NCBI RefSeq assembly: GCF_947499705.1
Contig: NZ_CANMPJ010000002.1
Location: forward strand, 434,001-498,000
Length of the DNA stretch: 64,000 nucleotides
Reading direction: 5' to 3'
Origin: an uncultured Erythrobacter sp.
Lineage (GTDB): Bacteria; Pseudomonadota; Alphaproteobacteria; Sphingomonadales; Sphingomonadaceae
Numbering within the stretch: the first letter of the stretch is position 1; every line of letters begins with the position of its first letter. This document shows positions 53,267 to 62,126 of this stretch, piece after piece. The position numbers and the translations under genes were made by a program. The notes below the pieces were generated by a model that was not told the origin of the DNA, made no database searches, and was given only the letters and a program-made list of their open reading frames with translations.

Positions 53267-53865
53267 GAGAAAGACCAGCTTTTCGGTTTGGCGAACGCGT
53301 CAAGCACCGGAATTCCGAGATCTTCGACGGGTAGCAGCGATACTTTGCCAGCGATCTTGCGACCCGATGCAAGGCGGGTGACTTCGCGCAACAGCAGACC
53401 GGAAACGATCCGGCCATCATCTTCGATGCAGTCTGCGAGACCACCGGGAAGCTGTTCGATGGCACCGTCGACCAAGACGAGCGAATATGACTTGTCGGTT
53501 GTGAAATCGGAGGCAGCATCCTTGGCGCTCACAGTGTCGACATGCGCGACGAGCGGGCGCAGTAGTTCAGCGAGGTATCCGGTTCCGCCTTCGACGACGA
53601 GCACACGGTCATCGGGCATGGGCGAGGCTTCGATCAGCAATTTTCCGTAGAACAGGGGCGAGGCGAGATAGCCACCATCGCCGAGCGGAATTGCGCGGTC
53701 GATATAGGCGATTTCAGCCTTTCCCTCTGGCAGGAACTCTTCGCGCGGCACGGCAATCATTCGGCCGAGCACGAATTCTTCGTTCACACCGCTAGTGCGC
53801 AGCTGGCTATCGATCATAGCCTTGCGTGCGGCAGCGGTGTCAAAAGATGCGGCGATATTGGTCAT
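53263..53865 (-). CDS. Protein-L-isoaspartate O-methyltransferase family protein
   Basis: From ATG 53865 the product has 200 residues. The PCMT-like fold is seen in [34 protein letters not shown], followed by a SAM motif [15 protein letters not shown], in which the usual G-x-G-x-G is reduced, and a late [10 protein letters not shown]. The degenerate SAM site means it may not repair isoaspartate, or may act on another substrate. It is coupled to tolC. It is divergent from fumC by about 145 nt. Confidence 0.82.
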   Translation of the reverse strand: MTNIAASFDTAAARKAMIDSQLRTSGVNEEFVLGRMIAVPREEFLPEGKAEIAYIDRAIPLGDGGYLASPLFYGKLLIEASPMPDDRVLVVEGGTGYLAELLRPLVAHVDTVSAKDAASDFTTDKSYSLVLVDGAIEQLPGGLADCIEDDGRIVSGLLLREVTRLASGRKIAGKVSLLPVEDLGIPVLDAFAKPKSWSFS

Positions 53866-54010
53866 TTGCACTCCGAATAACTGTATTAGATGGGCAATAC
53901 AGTACGTCAACCCTTCCTATACATCGCGGCGTTCGGTTCCAAGAGCTTTGACGTGTCCGATCCGCAGTGCTTATGGGACCCCGCAATCGACCGGGACAAG
54001 GAACGCTTCG

Positions 54011-55444
54011 ATGAGTGACATTCAAAACGACGGCAAGATTTTTGGCGCTACGGGCACAGTTAGGGTCGAAACCGATTCGCTAGGTGAGGTTGCGGTACCG
54101 GCGGACGCACATTGGGGTGCCCAGACTCAGCGTAGTCTTGCGAACTTTGCGATTGGCACCGAAACGATGCCAGTGCCGTTGGTAAAGGCGCTTGGAATTC
54201 AAAAGCAGTCGTCGGCGAGAGCGAATATGGAACTCGGCGTGCTCGATGCGAAGCTGGGTGATGCCATCGTCCAAGCTGCAGCCGAAGTGATCGACGGTAC
54301 GCTTGCCAGCCAGTTTCCGCTGAGTGTGTGGCAGACCGGTTCAGGCACCCAGTCGAATATGAATGCCAATGAGGTGATCGCCAGCCGGGCGAATCAGATC
54401 CTGACCGGACAGCACGGCGGCAAAGACCCGGTGCATCCGAATGATCACTGCAATATGGGCCAGAGCTCCAACGACACCTTTCCAACCGCGATGCATATCG
54501 CTGCGGCGAGCGAGACGATTGAGCAGCTGATCCCGGCGCTGACGCATCTTCATGGCGCGCTCGATTCGAAGGCAAACGCCTTTGCAGACATCGTGAAGAT
54601 TGGTCGAACGCATTTGCAGGACGCGACCCCTCTGACACTGGGTCAGGAATTCTCCGGCTACGCCAAGCAGGTGGAGTACGGGATTGCCCGGCTCGAAAAT
54701 GCTCTGCCGCGAGTGCTGGAGTTGGCGCAGGGCGGCACTGCTGTCGGCACTGGGATCAATTCGAAGGCTGGCTTCGCGGAAAAGTTCGCCGCGCACGTTG
54801 CCAAGGCCACGGGCCACGATTTCGTCACCGCCGCCAACAAGTTTGAAGCGCTTGCCGCGCATGATGCGCTGGTCGAATTGTCGGGCGCGCTGAATTCGGT
54901 CGCGGTCAGCCTGATGAAGATTGCGAACGACGTCCGTTTGCTCGGCTCCGGTCCGCGTTCGGGGCTGGGTGAGATTGCACTTCCGGCAAATGAGCCGGGC
55001 TCTTCGATCATGCCAGGCAAGGTCAATCCGACCCAGTGTGAGGCGCTGACCATGGTCTGCGCCCAGGTAATCGGCAATCACACGACTGTGAGTGTGGCAG
55101 GCACGCATGGGCATCTGGAACTCAACGTCTTCAAGCCGGTGATGATCTACGGCGTGCTGCAATCGATCCGATTGCTGTCCGATTCGTCGCGCAGTTTCAC
55201 CGATAACTGCGTTGTGGGAATCGAAGCGAACACCGACCGCATCGACAAACTGATGAATGAAAGCCTGATGCTGGTGACCGCGCTCAACCCGCATATCGGC
55301 TATGACAATGCCGCAAAGATCGCGAAGAAAGCGCACGCTGATGGTAGCACGCTGAAAGAGGCTGGTCTCGAACTCGGTTTGCTGACCGAAGAACAATTTG
55401 CCGAGTGGATTGTGCCCTCAGAAATGATCAAGCCACGGGATTAA
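54011..55444 (+). CDS. fumC: Class II fumarate hydratase
   Basis: The start is ATG 54011, giving 477 residues; the frame open upstream is antisense to the methyltransferase-like gene. Family blocks include [50 protein letters not shown], and the signature [15 protein letters not shown]. It converts fumarate to malate in the TCA cycle, without an iron-sulfur cluster. It is probably transcribed alone; the kinase gene starts 113 nt later. Confidence 0.97.
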   Translation: MSDIQNDGKIFGATGTVRVETDSLGEVAVPADAHWGAQTQRSLANFAIGTETMPVPLVKALGIQKQSSARANMELGVLDAKLGDAIVQAAAEVIDGTLASQFPLSVWQTGSGTQSNMNANEVIASRANQILTGQHGGKDPVHPNDHCNMGQSSNDTFPTAMHIAAASETIEQLIPALTHLHGALDSKANAFADIVKIGRTHLQDATPLTLGQEFSGYAKQVEYGIARLENALPRVLELAQGGTAVGTGINSKAGFAEKFAAHVAKATGHDFVTAANKFEALAAHDALVELSGALNSVAVSLMKIANDVRLLGSGPRSGLGEIALPANEPGSSIMPGKVNPTQCEALTMVCAQVIGNHTTVSVAGTHGHLELNVFKPVMIYGVLQSIRLLSDSSRSFTDNCVVGIEANTDRIDKLMNESLMLVTALNPHIGYDNAAKIAKKAHADGSTLKEAGLELGLLTEEQFAEWIVPSEMIKPRD

Positions 55445-55557
55445 AGGACGATTCGGCACGGTCTACGGTCGTCCCATTTCGACCAAAGTATGACATAGAC
55501 CGATAATTCGACCGGCGCGGACTTGGCGCTGGACAGGCGGAGGGTCTATTGCGCCCC

Positions 55558-56796
55558 ATGTCCATGGATAAGGCACTGTACACAGAATCGCAGTCGAGCT
55601 TGCCGCTGCGCACCGTCGTGATTTCGGCGGTGGGTTTGTGGTCGGTGTATTTCATTTTGATCACAGCGCGCGGTTTTCTGGTCGGGATGGATCTCGACGT
55701 CGATCTGCTTTGGCGGCGGGCTACCGTCTGCACAGTCGCCGTTCTGGTCACCCTGGTTCTCTGGGCCATTCTGCGCCTGTTCGAGGCCCGCAAGCGTTGG
55801 GTCATGATGGTTGTGGCGCTGGTTGCAGCGCTGCCGGGCGCCGTGCTGATAGCTCAGGTCAACCAAGTCCTGTTTGCGCCGATCCAGATGAAGATGGAGA
55901 AGAAATTCGCGGCGGAACGCGGCATCAATCTACGCCGCGACGAAGCCGGGAACCTGTTTGCCGAGATCCCACAAACCACTGGCGGCACGATTGAGGGCGA
56001 TGATGACGGGCTCGAAGGGACCCCGATGGTCACCGTGACGCTCCAAGACGCTGACGATAAAGGCGAAAAGTGGCTACCGATCGTCGATGCCGCGCTCAGC
56101 CGCTACTATATCCTGCTGACTTGGGCATCTTTGTTTATCGCACTTACCGCTATTGCACAGGCCCGCGTGGCCGAGCGCCGCGAAGAGCAATTCAGGTCTG
56201 CTGCGAAGGCGGCCGAGCTGCGATCCCTGCGCTATCAGGTCAATCCGCATTTCCTGTTCAACACGCTTAATTCGCTCTCCGCACTGGTGATGACGGGCAA
56301 AGCGGATCGGGCAGAGCGGATGATCCAGACAATCAGCCGATTCTATCGCCACAGCCTGGCCGACGAACCAACTTCGGATGTGCCGCTGAAAGACGAATTC
56401 GACCTGCAGCAGCTCTATCTCGATATCGAAGCAGTGCGTTTTCCGGAGCGGCTCAAATGCGTGTTCGACCTGCCAGCCGACCTGGCCGATGCGCGGGTTC
56501 CGGGCATGATACTGCAGCCTTTGGTTGAAAACTCGGTCAAATACGCGGTTTCGGCAGTGACTCGTGAGATCACGATTACTGTGGCTGCGCGTGAAGAGTT
56601 TGATCGGCTTGTTGTGACGGTTGGTGACGATGGACCGGGTGTCCCTGAAGGGGTTGGGCACGGTTTCGGCATTGGCCTTGCCAATGTCCGCGATAGGCTC
56701 GAGGCGCGCTTTGGGCCGGATATCGGCCTAACGTCGGCGCCCACTCCCGATGGCTACCAGACAGAAATCCGCATACCGTTGACCCGACATGGCTGA
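55558..56796 (+). CDS. LytS/YehU-type membrane histidine kinase
   Basis: I give ATG 55558 (412 residues); a TTG at 55549 sits four bases from GGAGGG and is also possible. Four membrane helices are predicted (about 19-38, 55-75, 83-103, 183-201), with a periplasmic or extracytoplasmic loop of about 75 residues between helices 3 and 4. The His_kinase domain has His231 in YQVNPHFLFNTLNSL and an ATP-binding end with GDDGPGVPEGVGHGFGIGLANVRDRL. Its stop overlaps the response-regulator start. Confidence 0.92.
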   Translation: MSMDKALYTESQSSLPLRTVVISAVGLWSVYFILITARGFLVGMDLDVDLLWRRATVCTVAVLVTLVLWAILRLFEARKRWVMMVVALVAALPGAVLIAQVNQVLFAPIQMKMEKKFAAERGINLRRDEAGNLFAEIPQTTGGTIEGDDDGLEGTPMVTVTLQDADDKGEKWLPIVDAALSRYYILLTWASLFIALTAIAQARVAERREEQFRSAAKAAELRSLRYQVNPHFLFNTLNSLSALVMTGKADRAERMIQTISRFYRHSLADEPTSDVPLKDEFDLQQLYLDIEAVRFPERLKCVFDLPADLADARVPGMILQPLVENSVKYAVSAVTREITITVAAREEFDRLVVTVGDDGPGVPEGVGHGFGIGLANVRDRLEARFGPDIGLTSAPTPDGYQTEIRIPLTRHG

Positions 56797-57544
56797 TTCA
56801 GAAACCGAGACCGCCGCCCTGCGCACCTTGATCGTTGACGATGAACCGCTCGCCGTGGAGCGGATTCAGGTGATTTGCGCCGAGATCAACGCGATCAATG
56901 TCGTTGGCACCGCCAGCGACGGCGCAGGTGCCCTACGACTGTCCGACAAGCTCAATCCCGATCTGATGTTGCTCGACATGACCATGCCCGAAGTCGACGG
57001 GCTTGGTGTTGCCCGCAAATTGGGTGAAACCGAGAATCCGCCAGCAGTTATCTTCGTGACGGCTCACGATCATTTTGCCGTTGAGGCTTTCGATCTGGAA
57101 GCGATCGACTATGTCTTGAAGCCAGTTTCAGCCGACCGACTTGAACGCGCAATCGAGCGCGCGATTGCCCGGCGCGGGGCACGCAAGGAAAAAGCCAGCG
57201 AGTGGCTAGAAGAACTGTGGGTGCCGCATCGCTCGGAACTGCTCCGGATCGCGGTGAGCGAGGTTCACCGGATCGATGCCGAGCGAGACTATGTGCGCTT
57301 GCATGTCGGGGAGGGAGATCAGTCGCGCTCCTATCTTTTGCTCCAGACCATTGCAGGCCTTGAAGCACGGCTTGATCCCGAAGAGTTCATCCGCATCCAC
57401 CGCTCCACCATCCTGCGGCGCGACAATATCCGCGGGCTGCGGCACGATGGGCTCGGCGTGTGGTCGGCAGAGCTGCAGAATGGAGACGCGCTGCGGATTG
57501 GACGGACCTATCTTTCCAAGGTCAAGGCTATGGCCGGTCGTTGA
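56789..57544 (+). CDS. LytTR-family response regulator
   Basis: The 251-residue protein has a receiver domain with Asp17/Asp18, the phospho-acceptor Asp63 (LLDMTMPEVDG), and Lys near 111 in YVLKPVS, followed by a LytTR DNA-binding domain (HRIDAERDYVRLHVGEG, FIRIHRSTILRRDNI). It overlaps the kinase gene by eight bases, so both form a two-component pair. LytTR regulators often govern cell-surface polysaccharide or envelope genes; the target here is not visible. Confidence 0.94.
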   Translation: MADSETETAALRTLIVDDEPLAVERIQVICAEINAINVVGTASDGAGALRLSDKLNPDLMLLDMTMPEVDGLGVARKLGETENPPAVIFVTAHDHFAVEAFDLEAIDYVLKPVSADRLERAIERAIARRGARKEKASEWLEELWVPHRSELLRIAVSEVHRIDAERDYVRLHVGEGDQSRSYLLLQTIAGLEARLDPEEFIRIHRSTILRRDNIRGLRHDGLGVWSAELQNGDALRIGRTYLSKVKAMAGR

Positions 57545-57613
57545 GGGACTGGCCGTTGAGGTTGGCCGCTGATCGCGCGGCTCCTCGCTAGTTCCAACAA
57601 ATCCAAAACGAGT

Positions 57614-57650
57614 GCGGCCCGGACCCCGGGACTGGCTGGGTCCGAGCCGC
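57614..57650 (-). terminator. Hairpin between response regulator and UrcA genes
   Basis: GCGGC..GGACCC (57614-57626) pairs with GGGTCC..GCCGC (57638-57650) with a small internal loop. On the minus strand TCGTTTTGG follows, so it may end the UrcA transcript; it could also serve the plus strand. Confidence 0.5.
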
Positions 57651-57687
57651 GATGTGTGCACCGGGGGAGGTGCAAGCTGGTTGTGCG

Positions 57688-57990
57688 TCAGCCGCCGAAC
57701 TGTTGATCGGCGATCGCTGTGGCTACCTGGCGCTTGGCGCTGGCACGGGCCTTGGCGTAGCAATCCCGCGCTTCAGATGATTTGAGCCGAGTGCCGGTGC
57801 GGATGCGATCGACCTGACAGACTGAACGAGCAGCGGAGTCGATCCGGGCCTGAAGGATTTTCTGGCCCTCTGCCGTTTCGAGATCGAGACCGGCGAAGCT
57901 TACCGAAGTGCTTTCACCTTTTGCTGGGCCAGCGAAAGCGGGGGTGGCGACGAGGCCGAGGGCTGCTGCGGCCAATACGATAGTTTTCAT
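57688..57990 (-). CDS. UrcA family secreted protein
   Basis: From ATG 57990, with GAGGAG upstream, the product is 100 residues: a signal peptide (MKTIVLAAAALGLVATPAFA), the motif VSFAGLDLETAEGQKILQARIDSAARSVC, and a second Cys in ARDCYAKARASAKRQVATAI, which matches UrcA. The two Cys probably form a disulfide. The role is unknown. It converges with the LytTR gene. Confidence 0.9.
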   Translation of the reverse strand: MKTIVLAAAALGLVATPAFAGPAKGESTSVSFAGLDLETAEGQKILQARIDSAARSVCQVDRIRTGTRLKSSEARDCYAKARASAKRQVATAIADQQFGG

Positions 57991-58222
57991 GGGGTGTTCT
58001 CCTCCTGCCAGTACGCTTCTGTTCGAAGGGGGATCGAACCAAGGGGGACTGAAGAACCGTCCTGACAAGATCGGTTATACGTTCGCCAAGAGAGTCGATC
58101 ACGCGCTGGTCGATTGCGGGGGGATCGGCGTCGATTGGCGTGGCAGGATCGGGACCGATGTTGGAGTTTCGCCGACAAAAGGGTGTTTCCACCCGACCGG
58201 GGTTTACGCCATACTGTCATTC

Positions 58223-58495
58223 ATGAATTTGGCAGTTGCAGTGATCCTGATCCTAGGCGTGGGCAATTTCGCCCTGCATCGCGCGGTTCTGGACAGCGAT
58301 CATCCCATGATCGGGCAGATGCCCGGCTTCGTGCATTCACTGGGTGGCCGGCTGTCGCTTGTGGCAGAGTTTCTTGTGCTGCTCGCCGCTGCGCTCTTGG
58401 CTGCAAATGGCTGGCCGATGCTAGCATGGGCCTACGCGGGCTACAGCGGGCTGAACGCTCTCGCTGCATGGCTGATACTGACTGGACGGATTTGA
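58223..58495 (+). CDS. Small hydrophobic membrane protein, unknown
   Basis: Reading from ATG 58223 gives 90 residues with three hydrophobic stretches: residues 1-16, 42-60 and 65-85. Polar HRAVLDSDHPMIGQMPGFVHS lies between the first two. The start has no strong ribosome site (TACTGTCATTC precedes), and the frame is open further upstream without family support. The role is unknown. A metallophosphoesterase gene follows on the same strand. Confidence 0.7.
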   Translation: MNLAVAVILILGVGNFALHRAVLDSDHPMIGQMPGFVHSLGGRLSLVAEFLVLLAAALLAANGWPMLAWAYAGYSGLNALAAWLILTGRI

Positions 58496-58574
58496 GCGGA
58501 TCGCGGGTGCCGCGCCATCAAGAGCGTACTTATTCGTTGCAGTGCGCCGCTATTCCCGCTCTTGAACGGAAACA

Positions 58575-59327
58575 ATGACAACCAGACTATTCCATATCAG
58601 CGATGTGCATTTCGGTGTCGAAGACAGCGCTGCACTGGCGTCGGTAGCAGAAGCGGTTGTGCGCGAACGGCCTGATGCGGTTGTTTGCACCGGAGATCTG
58701 ACGCAGCGCGCGAAGCACAGCGAATATGCCGCGGCTGCTGAGTGGTTTGCCTCGCTGGGTGTCCCCATCTGGCTCGATCCTGGTAATCATGACATGCCCT
58801 ATTACAGTCCAATCGAGCGCTTCACCGATCCGTATCGCCGTTACCGGCGCCTGAAAGACCGTGTGGCGAGCGATTACTCGTCTGAAGACGTTGTATTGGT
58901 CCCGCTCAAGACAACGGTCCGAGCGCAGCGGCGCTTTCCTTGGTCTGACGGGGTGGTGATGCGCAGCGCGCTTGGAAGAACTCTTGAGCAATTGGCCAAG
59001 CTAAAGGACGATCCGCGCACTGTGATTGTCACTGCGCACCACCCATTGCTGGGCCCGCATGATGAGCGAGGCAATCCGACCATAGGCGGCGACCGCGCTT
59101 TTGCCGCGATTGCCGCCGCCGGAGCAGACGCCGTGATCTCTGGTCATGTCCACCGACCCTTCGACGAAGTTCGCATTCGAGGCGATCATTCGGCTCGGAT
59201 GATCGGCGCTGGCACCTTGTCGACAAGGCTGCGGCACGGGGAACCCGCTTCGTATCAGACCCTCACTATTGAGCCGGGCGGAGCGGTCGAAGTCGAGCTG
59301 CGCCGCTTCGCTGACGGGCATCCGTGA
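58575..59327 (+). CDS. Metallophosphoesterase (CpdA-like)
   Basis: The 250-residue cytosolic enzyme has the calcineurin-type metal motifs: His7, Asp10 and His12 in HISDVHFG, Asp41 in TGDLTQ, GNHDM at about residues 71-75, HHPLLGP, and GHVHRP. Homologues include CpdA cyclic-nucleotide phosphodiesterases, but the fold is also used for other phosphate esters. It is not the ligase-associated phosphoesterase by position. It follows the small membrane gene by 79 nt. Confidence 0.92.
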   Translation: MTTRLFHISDVHFGVEDSAALASVAEAVVRERPDAVVCTGDLTQRAKHSEYAAAAEWFASLGVPIWLDPGNHDMPYYSPIERFTDPYRRYRRLKDRVASDYSSEDVVLVPLKTTVRAQRRFPWSDGVVMRSALGRTLEQLAKLKDDPRTVIVTAHHPLLGPHDERGNPTIGGDRAFAAIAAAGADAVISGHVHRPFDEVRIRGDHSARMIGAGTLSTRLRHGEPASYQTLTIEPGGAVEVELRRFADGHP

Positions 59328-59479
59328 TTGTCCCCTCCGGGCGCTTAACCTTTTTTATCGCATCGTCGGTAACGATTTGTTGTGCACATCCGTTTAGGCG
59401 ATCTCCTGCATAACAACGTGAGCGGTCGCAAAATTAGCTTTTTTGGGTGTGCAACCTTCCGGTGAAGGCGCGAGTGGAC

Positions 59480-59671
59480 ATGGTTAAAGCAATTCTTTTT
59501 GGAGCGATCCTGACCTGGTGTGTTGCACTGGTCGTAGGCTCGCAGGGGTCCAATGGTGGAGCGCTCGCGGTCCATGCAATGGATGTCATCGACTATAAGA
59601 TGTACTGGTCCTGGCCGATGTTCCTGGCGGGAACGGGCCTATCGTGGGGCCTATTGCTTCTTCAGAAGTAG
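59480..59671 (+). CDS. Small two-helix membrane protein
   Basis: The ATG at 59480 has GAGTGGA just upstream. The 63-residue product has a hydrophobic segment MVKAILFGAILTWCVALVVG, a short loop, and MYWSWPMFLAGTGLSWGLLLL as a second helix, ending QK. No family is recognised. A hairpin terminator follows 46 nt after the stop. Confidence 0.72.
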   Translation: MVKAILFGAILTWCVALVVGSQGSNGGALAVHAMDVIDYKMYWSWPMFLAGTGLSWGLLLLQK

Positions 59672-59717
59672 ACAAGGTCCCGGTCTGCCCAATGAGGCGA
59701 CCGGACCACTGAACGCA

Positions 59718-59751
59718 AAAAGGGCGGCTCCCAATGGGAAGTCGCCCTTTT
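59718..59751. terminator. Bidirectional Rho-independent terminator
   Basis: AAAAGGGCG (59718-59726) pairs with CGCCCTTTT (59743-59751), giving U tracts in both directions. It lies between the small membrane-protein gene (plus) and rpsI (minus). Confidence 0.85.
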
Positions 59752-59779
59752 GTTGTGACCGCAAAGCGATCGCAGCGAA

Positions 59780-60412
59780 TTAACGCTTCGAGAACTGGAA
59801 GCTACGACGTGCTTTCGCGCGGCCATACTTCTTACGCTCAACCACGCGGCTGTCGCGGGTGAGGAAGCCAGCCGACTTCACGGTCGCGCGCAGTTCCGGC
59901 TCGTACTTGGTCAGAGCCTGGCTGATGCCGTGCTTGACTGCGCCGGCCTGACCGGAGAGTCCGCCGCCGCGCACAGTTGCAACGATATCATACTGACCGG
60001 CACGATCGGTGATCGCGAACGGCTGGTTGATGATCAGACGCAGGGTCGGACGTGCGAAATACGCTTCCTGATCCTTGCCATTGATCGTGATCTTGCCAGT
60101 GCCTGGTGTGAGCCAGACGCGAGCAACGGCGTCCTTACGGCGACCGGTCGCGTAAGCGCGGCCCTGTCCGTCGAGCTCTTGCTCACGTAGCGGAGCAGCT
60201 GGGTTCTGGGCGATCTCGGCTGCATCCGCAGCTGGTGCGTCACCGGCAATGTCTTTCAGATCGGCGAGATCAGATACGGTCTCAGCAGGTTTGGCTTCCG
60301 CTTCCGCCGCGGTTTCGGTGGTCGCAGCTGTTTCGGTAGCTGCAGGGGTTTCCGCTGCAGTTTCGGCCCCAGTTTCAACCCCAGTTTCTGCGTTGTTCTT
60401 TTCGTCAGCCAT
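59780..60412 (-). CDS. rpsI: 30S ribosomal protein S9 with acidic N-terminal extension
   Basis: The conserved S9 domain begins near residue 83 ([19 protein letters not shown]) and ends with [18 protein letters not shown], whose C-terminal tail reaches the P-site tRNA. Residues 1-82 form an extension rich in Ala, Glu and Thr, not present in E. coli S9 (about 130 residues). The start ATG 60412 overlaps the rplM stop by one base. It is co-transcribed with L13 as usual. The extension's job is unknown. Confidence 0.96.
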   Translation of the reverse strand: MADEKNNAETGVETGAETAAETPAATETAATTETAAEAEAKPAETVSDLADLKDIAGDAPAADAAEIAQNPAAPLREQELDGQGRAYATGRRKDAVARVWLTPGTGKITINGKDQEAYFARPTLRLIINQPFAITDRAGQYDIVATVRGGGLSGQAGAVKHGISQALTKYEPELRATVKSAGFLTRDSRVVERKKYGRAKARRSFQFSKR

Positions 60413-60891
60413 TATCCGGTGACCTTGTTCTTGCGATTCATGGAAGCGACGTCGAGCACTTGCGGGTTCTGCCCGTCATGCGGATGCTCGGTGCCATTAT
60501 AGAGGTGCAAAGCGCGCATCTGATCGCGGCCCAGCGGACCGCGCGGGATCATGCGCTCAACCGCTTTTTCAAGCACGCGCTCAGGGAAACGGCCTTCGAG
60601 GATCTTCTCTGGCGTGGTTTCCTTGATGCCACCGGGGTGGCCGGTGTGCTTGTAATAGATCTTCTTGCTCGCCTTGTTGCTGGTGAATTTCACCTTGTCG
60701 GCGTTGATCACGATCACGTGATCGCCGCAATCGACATGCGGCGTGTAGCTCGGCTTATGCTTGCCGCGCAGGATGTTGGCGATGATTGAAGCGAGCCGAC
60801 CGACCACAAGGCCGTCGGCATCGATCAGGTGCCAGTTCTTTTCGACCTCGGCCGGTTTAATCGACCGGGTCTGTTTGCTCAGAGCCTTCAT
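60412..60891 (-). CDS. rplM: 50S ribosomal protein L13
   Basis: The 159-residue protein has typical L13 sequence: [51 protein letters not shown] and the [23 protein letters not shown] end. It helps start assembly of the 50S subunit. It heads the two-gene operon with rpsI, which is terminated at 59718. A gap of 170 nt without a gene precedes it, and its promoter is probably there. Confidence 0.97.
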   Translation of the reverse strand: MKALSKQTRSIKPAEVEKNWHLIDADGLVVGRLASIIANILRGKHKPSYTPHVDCGDHVIVINADKVKFTSNKASKKIYYKHTGHPGGIKETTPEKILEGRFPERVLEKAVERMIPRGPLGRDQMRALHLYNGTEHPHDGQNPQVLDVASMNRKNKVTG

Positions 60892-61061
60892 GGCTGTTTC
60901 CTTGACCCAAATTGGATGATTGAACTCGCGAGTCGGAAAAAGGGTAACCGAGACACGAAAGTGCGGCGCATCTGTGCGGCGAAGGCGTGAAAGTCAAGCA
61001 AAAGCGGGACTTTCAGGGGAGGTAAAATGATACCGCGCTGATAAATCAGCCGTCCTGAGGG

Positions 61062-61787
61062 TCAGATCGAAGACATTGACCAGACTTCGCGCGAGAGGCG
61101 CTGGCTCTGCCCGATCCGGGTGACGACACGGCGAACAGCGTATTCCAACCAGCCTCGACCGGGTTTCGAGCGCGCATCGTAAGTGATCTCGAACTCGCCC
61201 GACATACCGCCTGGCAGTTCGACCGAGCGAACCGCACGCATGCCTTCACCCGCTGGGAAGAACAGGTCGCGCGGCAATTGCTTAAGAAACGTGGTGCCAG
61301 TGCGTTGAAGCTGCGAAAGATACAGCATTTGCTGAGACTTCGCAGCCGCCGGGATCGGCCTGTCTGCGATCATGGTCTCGGCCTCCCGCACTGCTGCGGC
61401 AAGGTCCTGGTGTTTGGTGTATTGTCCGGCGGCGGCGATGACACCGTTCGCACTCAGTAAGATAGGAAACATATCTGCAGTCGATCTTGATCGCTCGATC
61501 TCTGCGATGGATGCGAGCTGCCGAGGCGCGTCCACAGTAACAGACACTTGCTGGCCAAGAACTGCAAAACCGCTGCCCTGAGGCTTGAACTCAATCTGCC
61601 AAGCCCGCTCAACTGCCAGGATCGCTCCATCCCGCATCCCGCGTTCGAGTCTGCGGACCAGCCGCATCGGACGCAATGGAATATCCAGACCGTGCGCTGC
61701 GGACAGCAACGCTGGGGCGGAAAAATAGCCTGCAAGCATTCCGGCCGCACAGCCGCGCAACGCGCCTCGACGCGTGATCCCCCTCAT
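61062..61787 (-). CDS. Secreted protein with Tat-like N-terminus, unknown function
   Basis: The 241-residue product begins MRGITRRGALRGCAAGMLAG, a Tat-like twin-arginine segment before a hydrophobic stretch. After that comes a beta-rich domain (WQIEFKPQGSGFAVLGQQVSVTV) and a later FEITYDARSKPGRGWLEYAVRRVVT. I do not recognise the family. Its ATG overlaps the cutA stop (ATGA), so it is coupled to ctaA-cutA, and a role near the respiratory membrane is possible but only inferred. Confidence 0.8.
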   Translation of the reverse strand: MRGITRRGALRGCAAGMLAGYFSAPALLSAAHGLDIPLRPMRLVRRLERGMRDGAILAVERAWQIEFKPQGSGFAVLGQQVSVTVDAPRQLASIAEIERSRSTADMFPILLSANGVIAAAGQYTKHQDLAAAVREAETMIADRPIPAAAKSQQMLYLSQLQRTGTTFLKQLPRDLFFPAGEGMRAVRSVELPGGMSGEFEITYDARSKPGRGWLEYAVRRVVTRIGQSQRLSREVWSMSSI

Positions 61788-62119
61788 GATGGCTCCCTTG
61801 CCCCAATGACGCCGAGCCAGGCGAGCGTTGCTGGATGGGCAGCATCACAGCGCCAAGCTACAATTGCCGGTGTATCATAAGGGTGAAGCTGGCCCAAACG
61901 CTCGACCATTCGGTCAACGATACCAGCGTTGGTTTTGAAGAGTACTGCGACTTCTGTGCCGCTACCGCGTTCGCCGCCCCATTCGAAAATGGATTCGATG
62001 TCGCCGATAACATTGGCGCACCCGATCAAGCGTTCATCGAGGAGCAGCCCGGACACATCGCGGGCCGTTGGGCGATCAGGGAAGGGGCACCAGGCGAGCG
62101 CCGCGATGACCTTTTTCAT
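61784..62119 (-). CDS. cutA: CutA divalent-cation tolerance protein
   Basis: The 111-residue protein matches CutA1: LLDERLIGCANVIGDIESIFEWGG and the LHPYDTPAIVAW motif at the trimer interface. CutA forms stable trimers; a role in copper tolerance was proposed for E. coli, but its real function is unclear. It starts seven bases after the ctaA stop with AGGTGAACC as ribosome site. Confidence 0.93.
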   Translation of the reverse strand: MKKVIAALAWCPFPDRPTARDVSGLLLDERLIGCANVIGDIESIFEWGGERGSGTEVAVLFKTNAGIVDRMVERLGQLHPYDTPAIVAWRCDAAHPATLAWLGVIGAREPS

Positions 62120-62126
62120 GGTTCAC

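Noticed and set aside
54341-55396. Minus-strand open frame of 351 codons over fumC
   Set aside because: It is antisense to a highly conserved enzyme gene and has no family motif.
60712-60723. GATCACGTGATC palindrome in rplM as a fifth parS site
   Set aside because: It has the CACGTG core but lacks the TGTTNC and GNAACA arms and is explained by the L13 codons for DHVI; it is not near parB.
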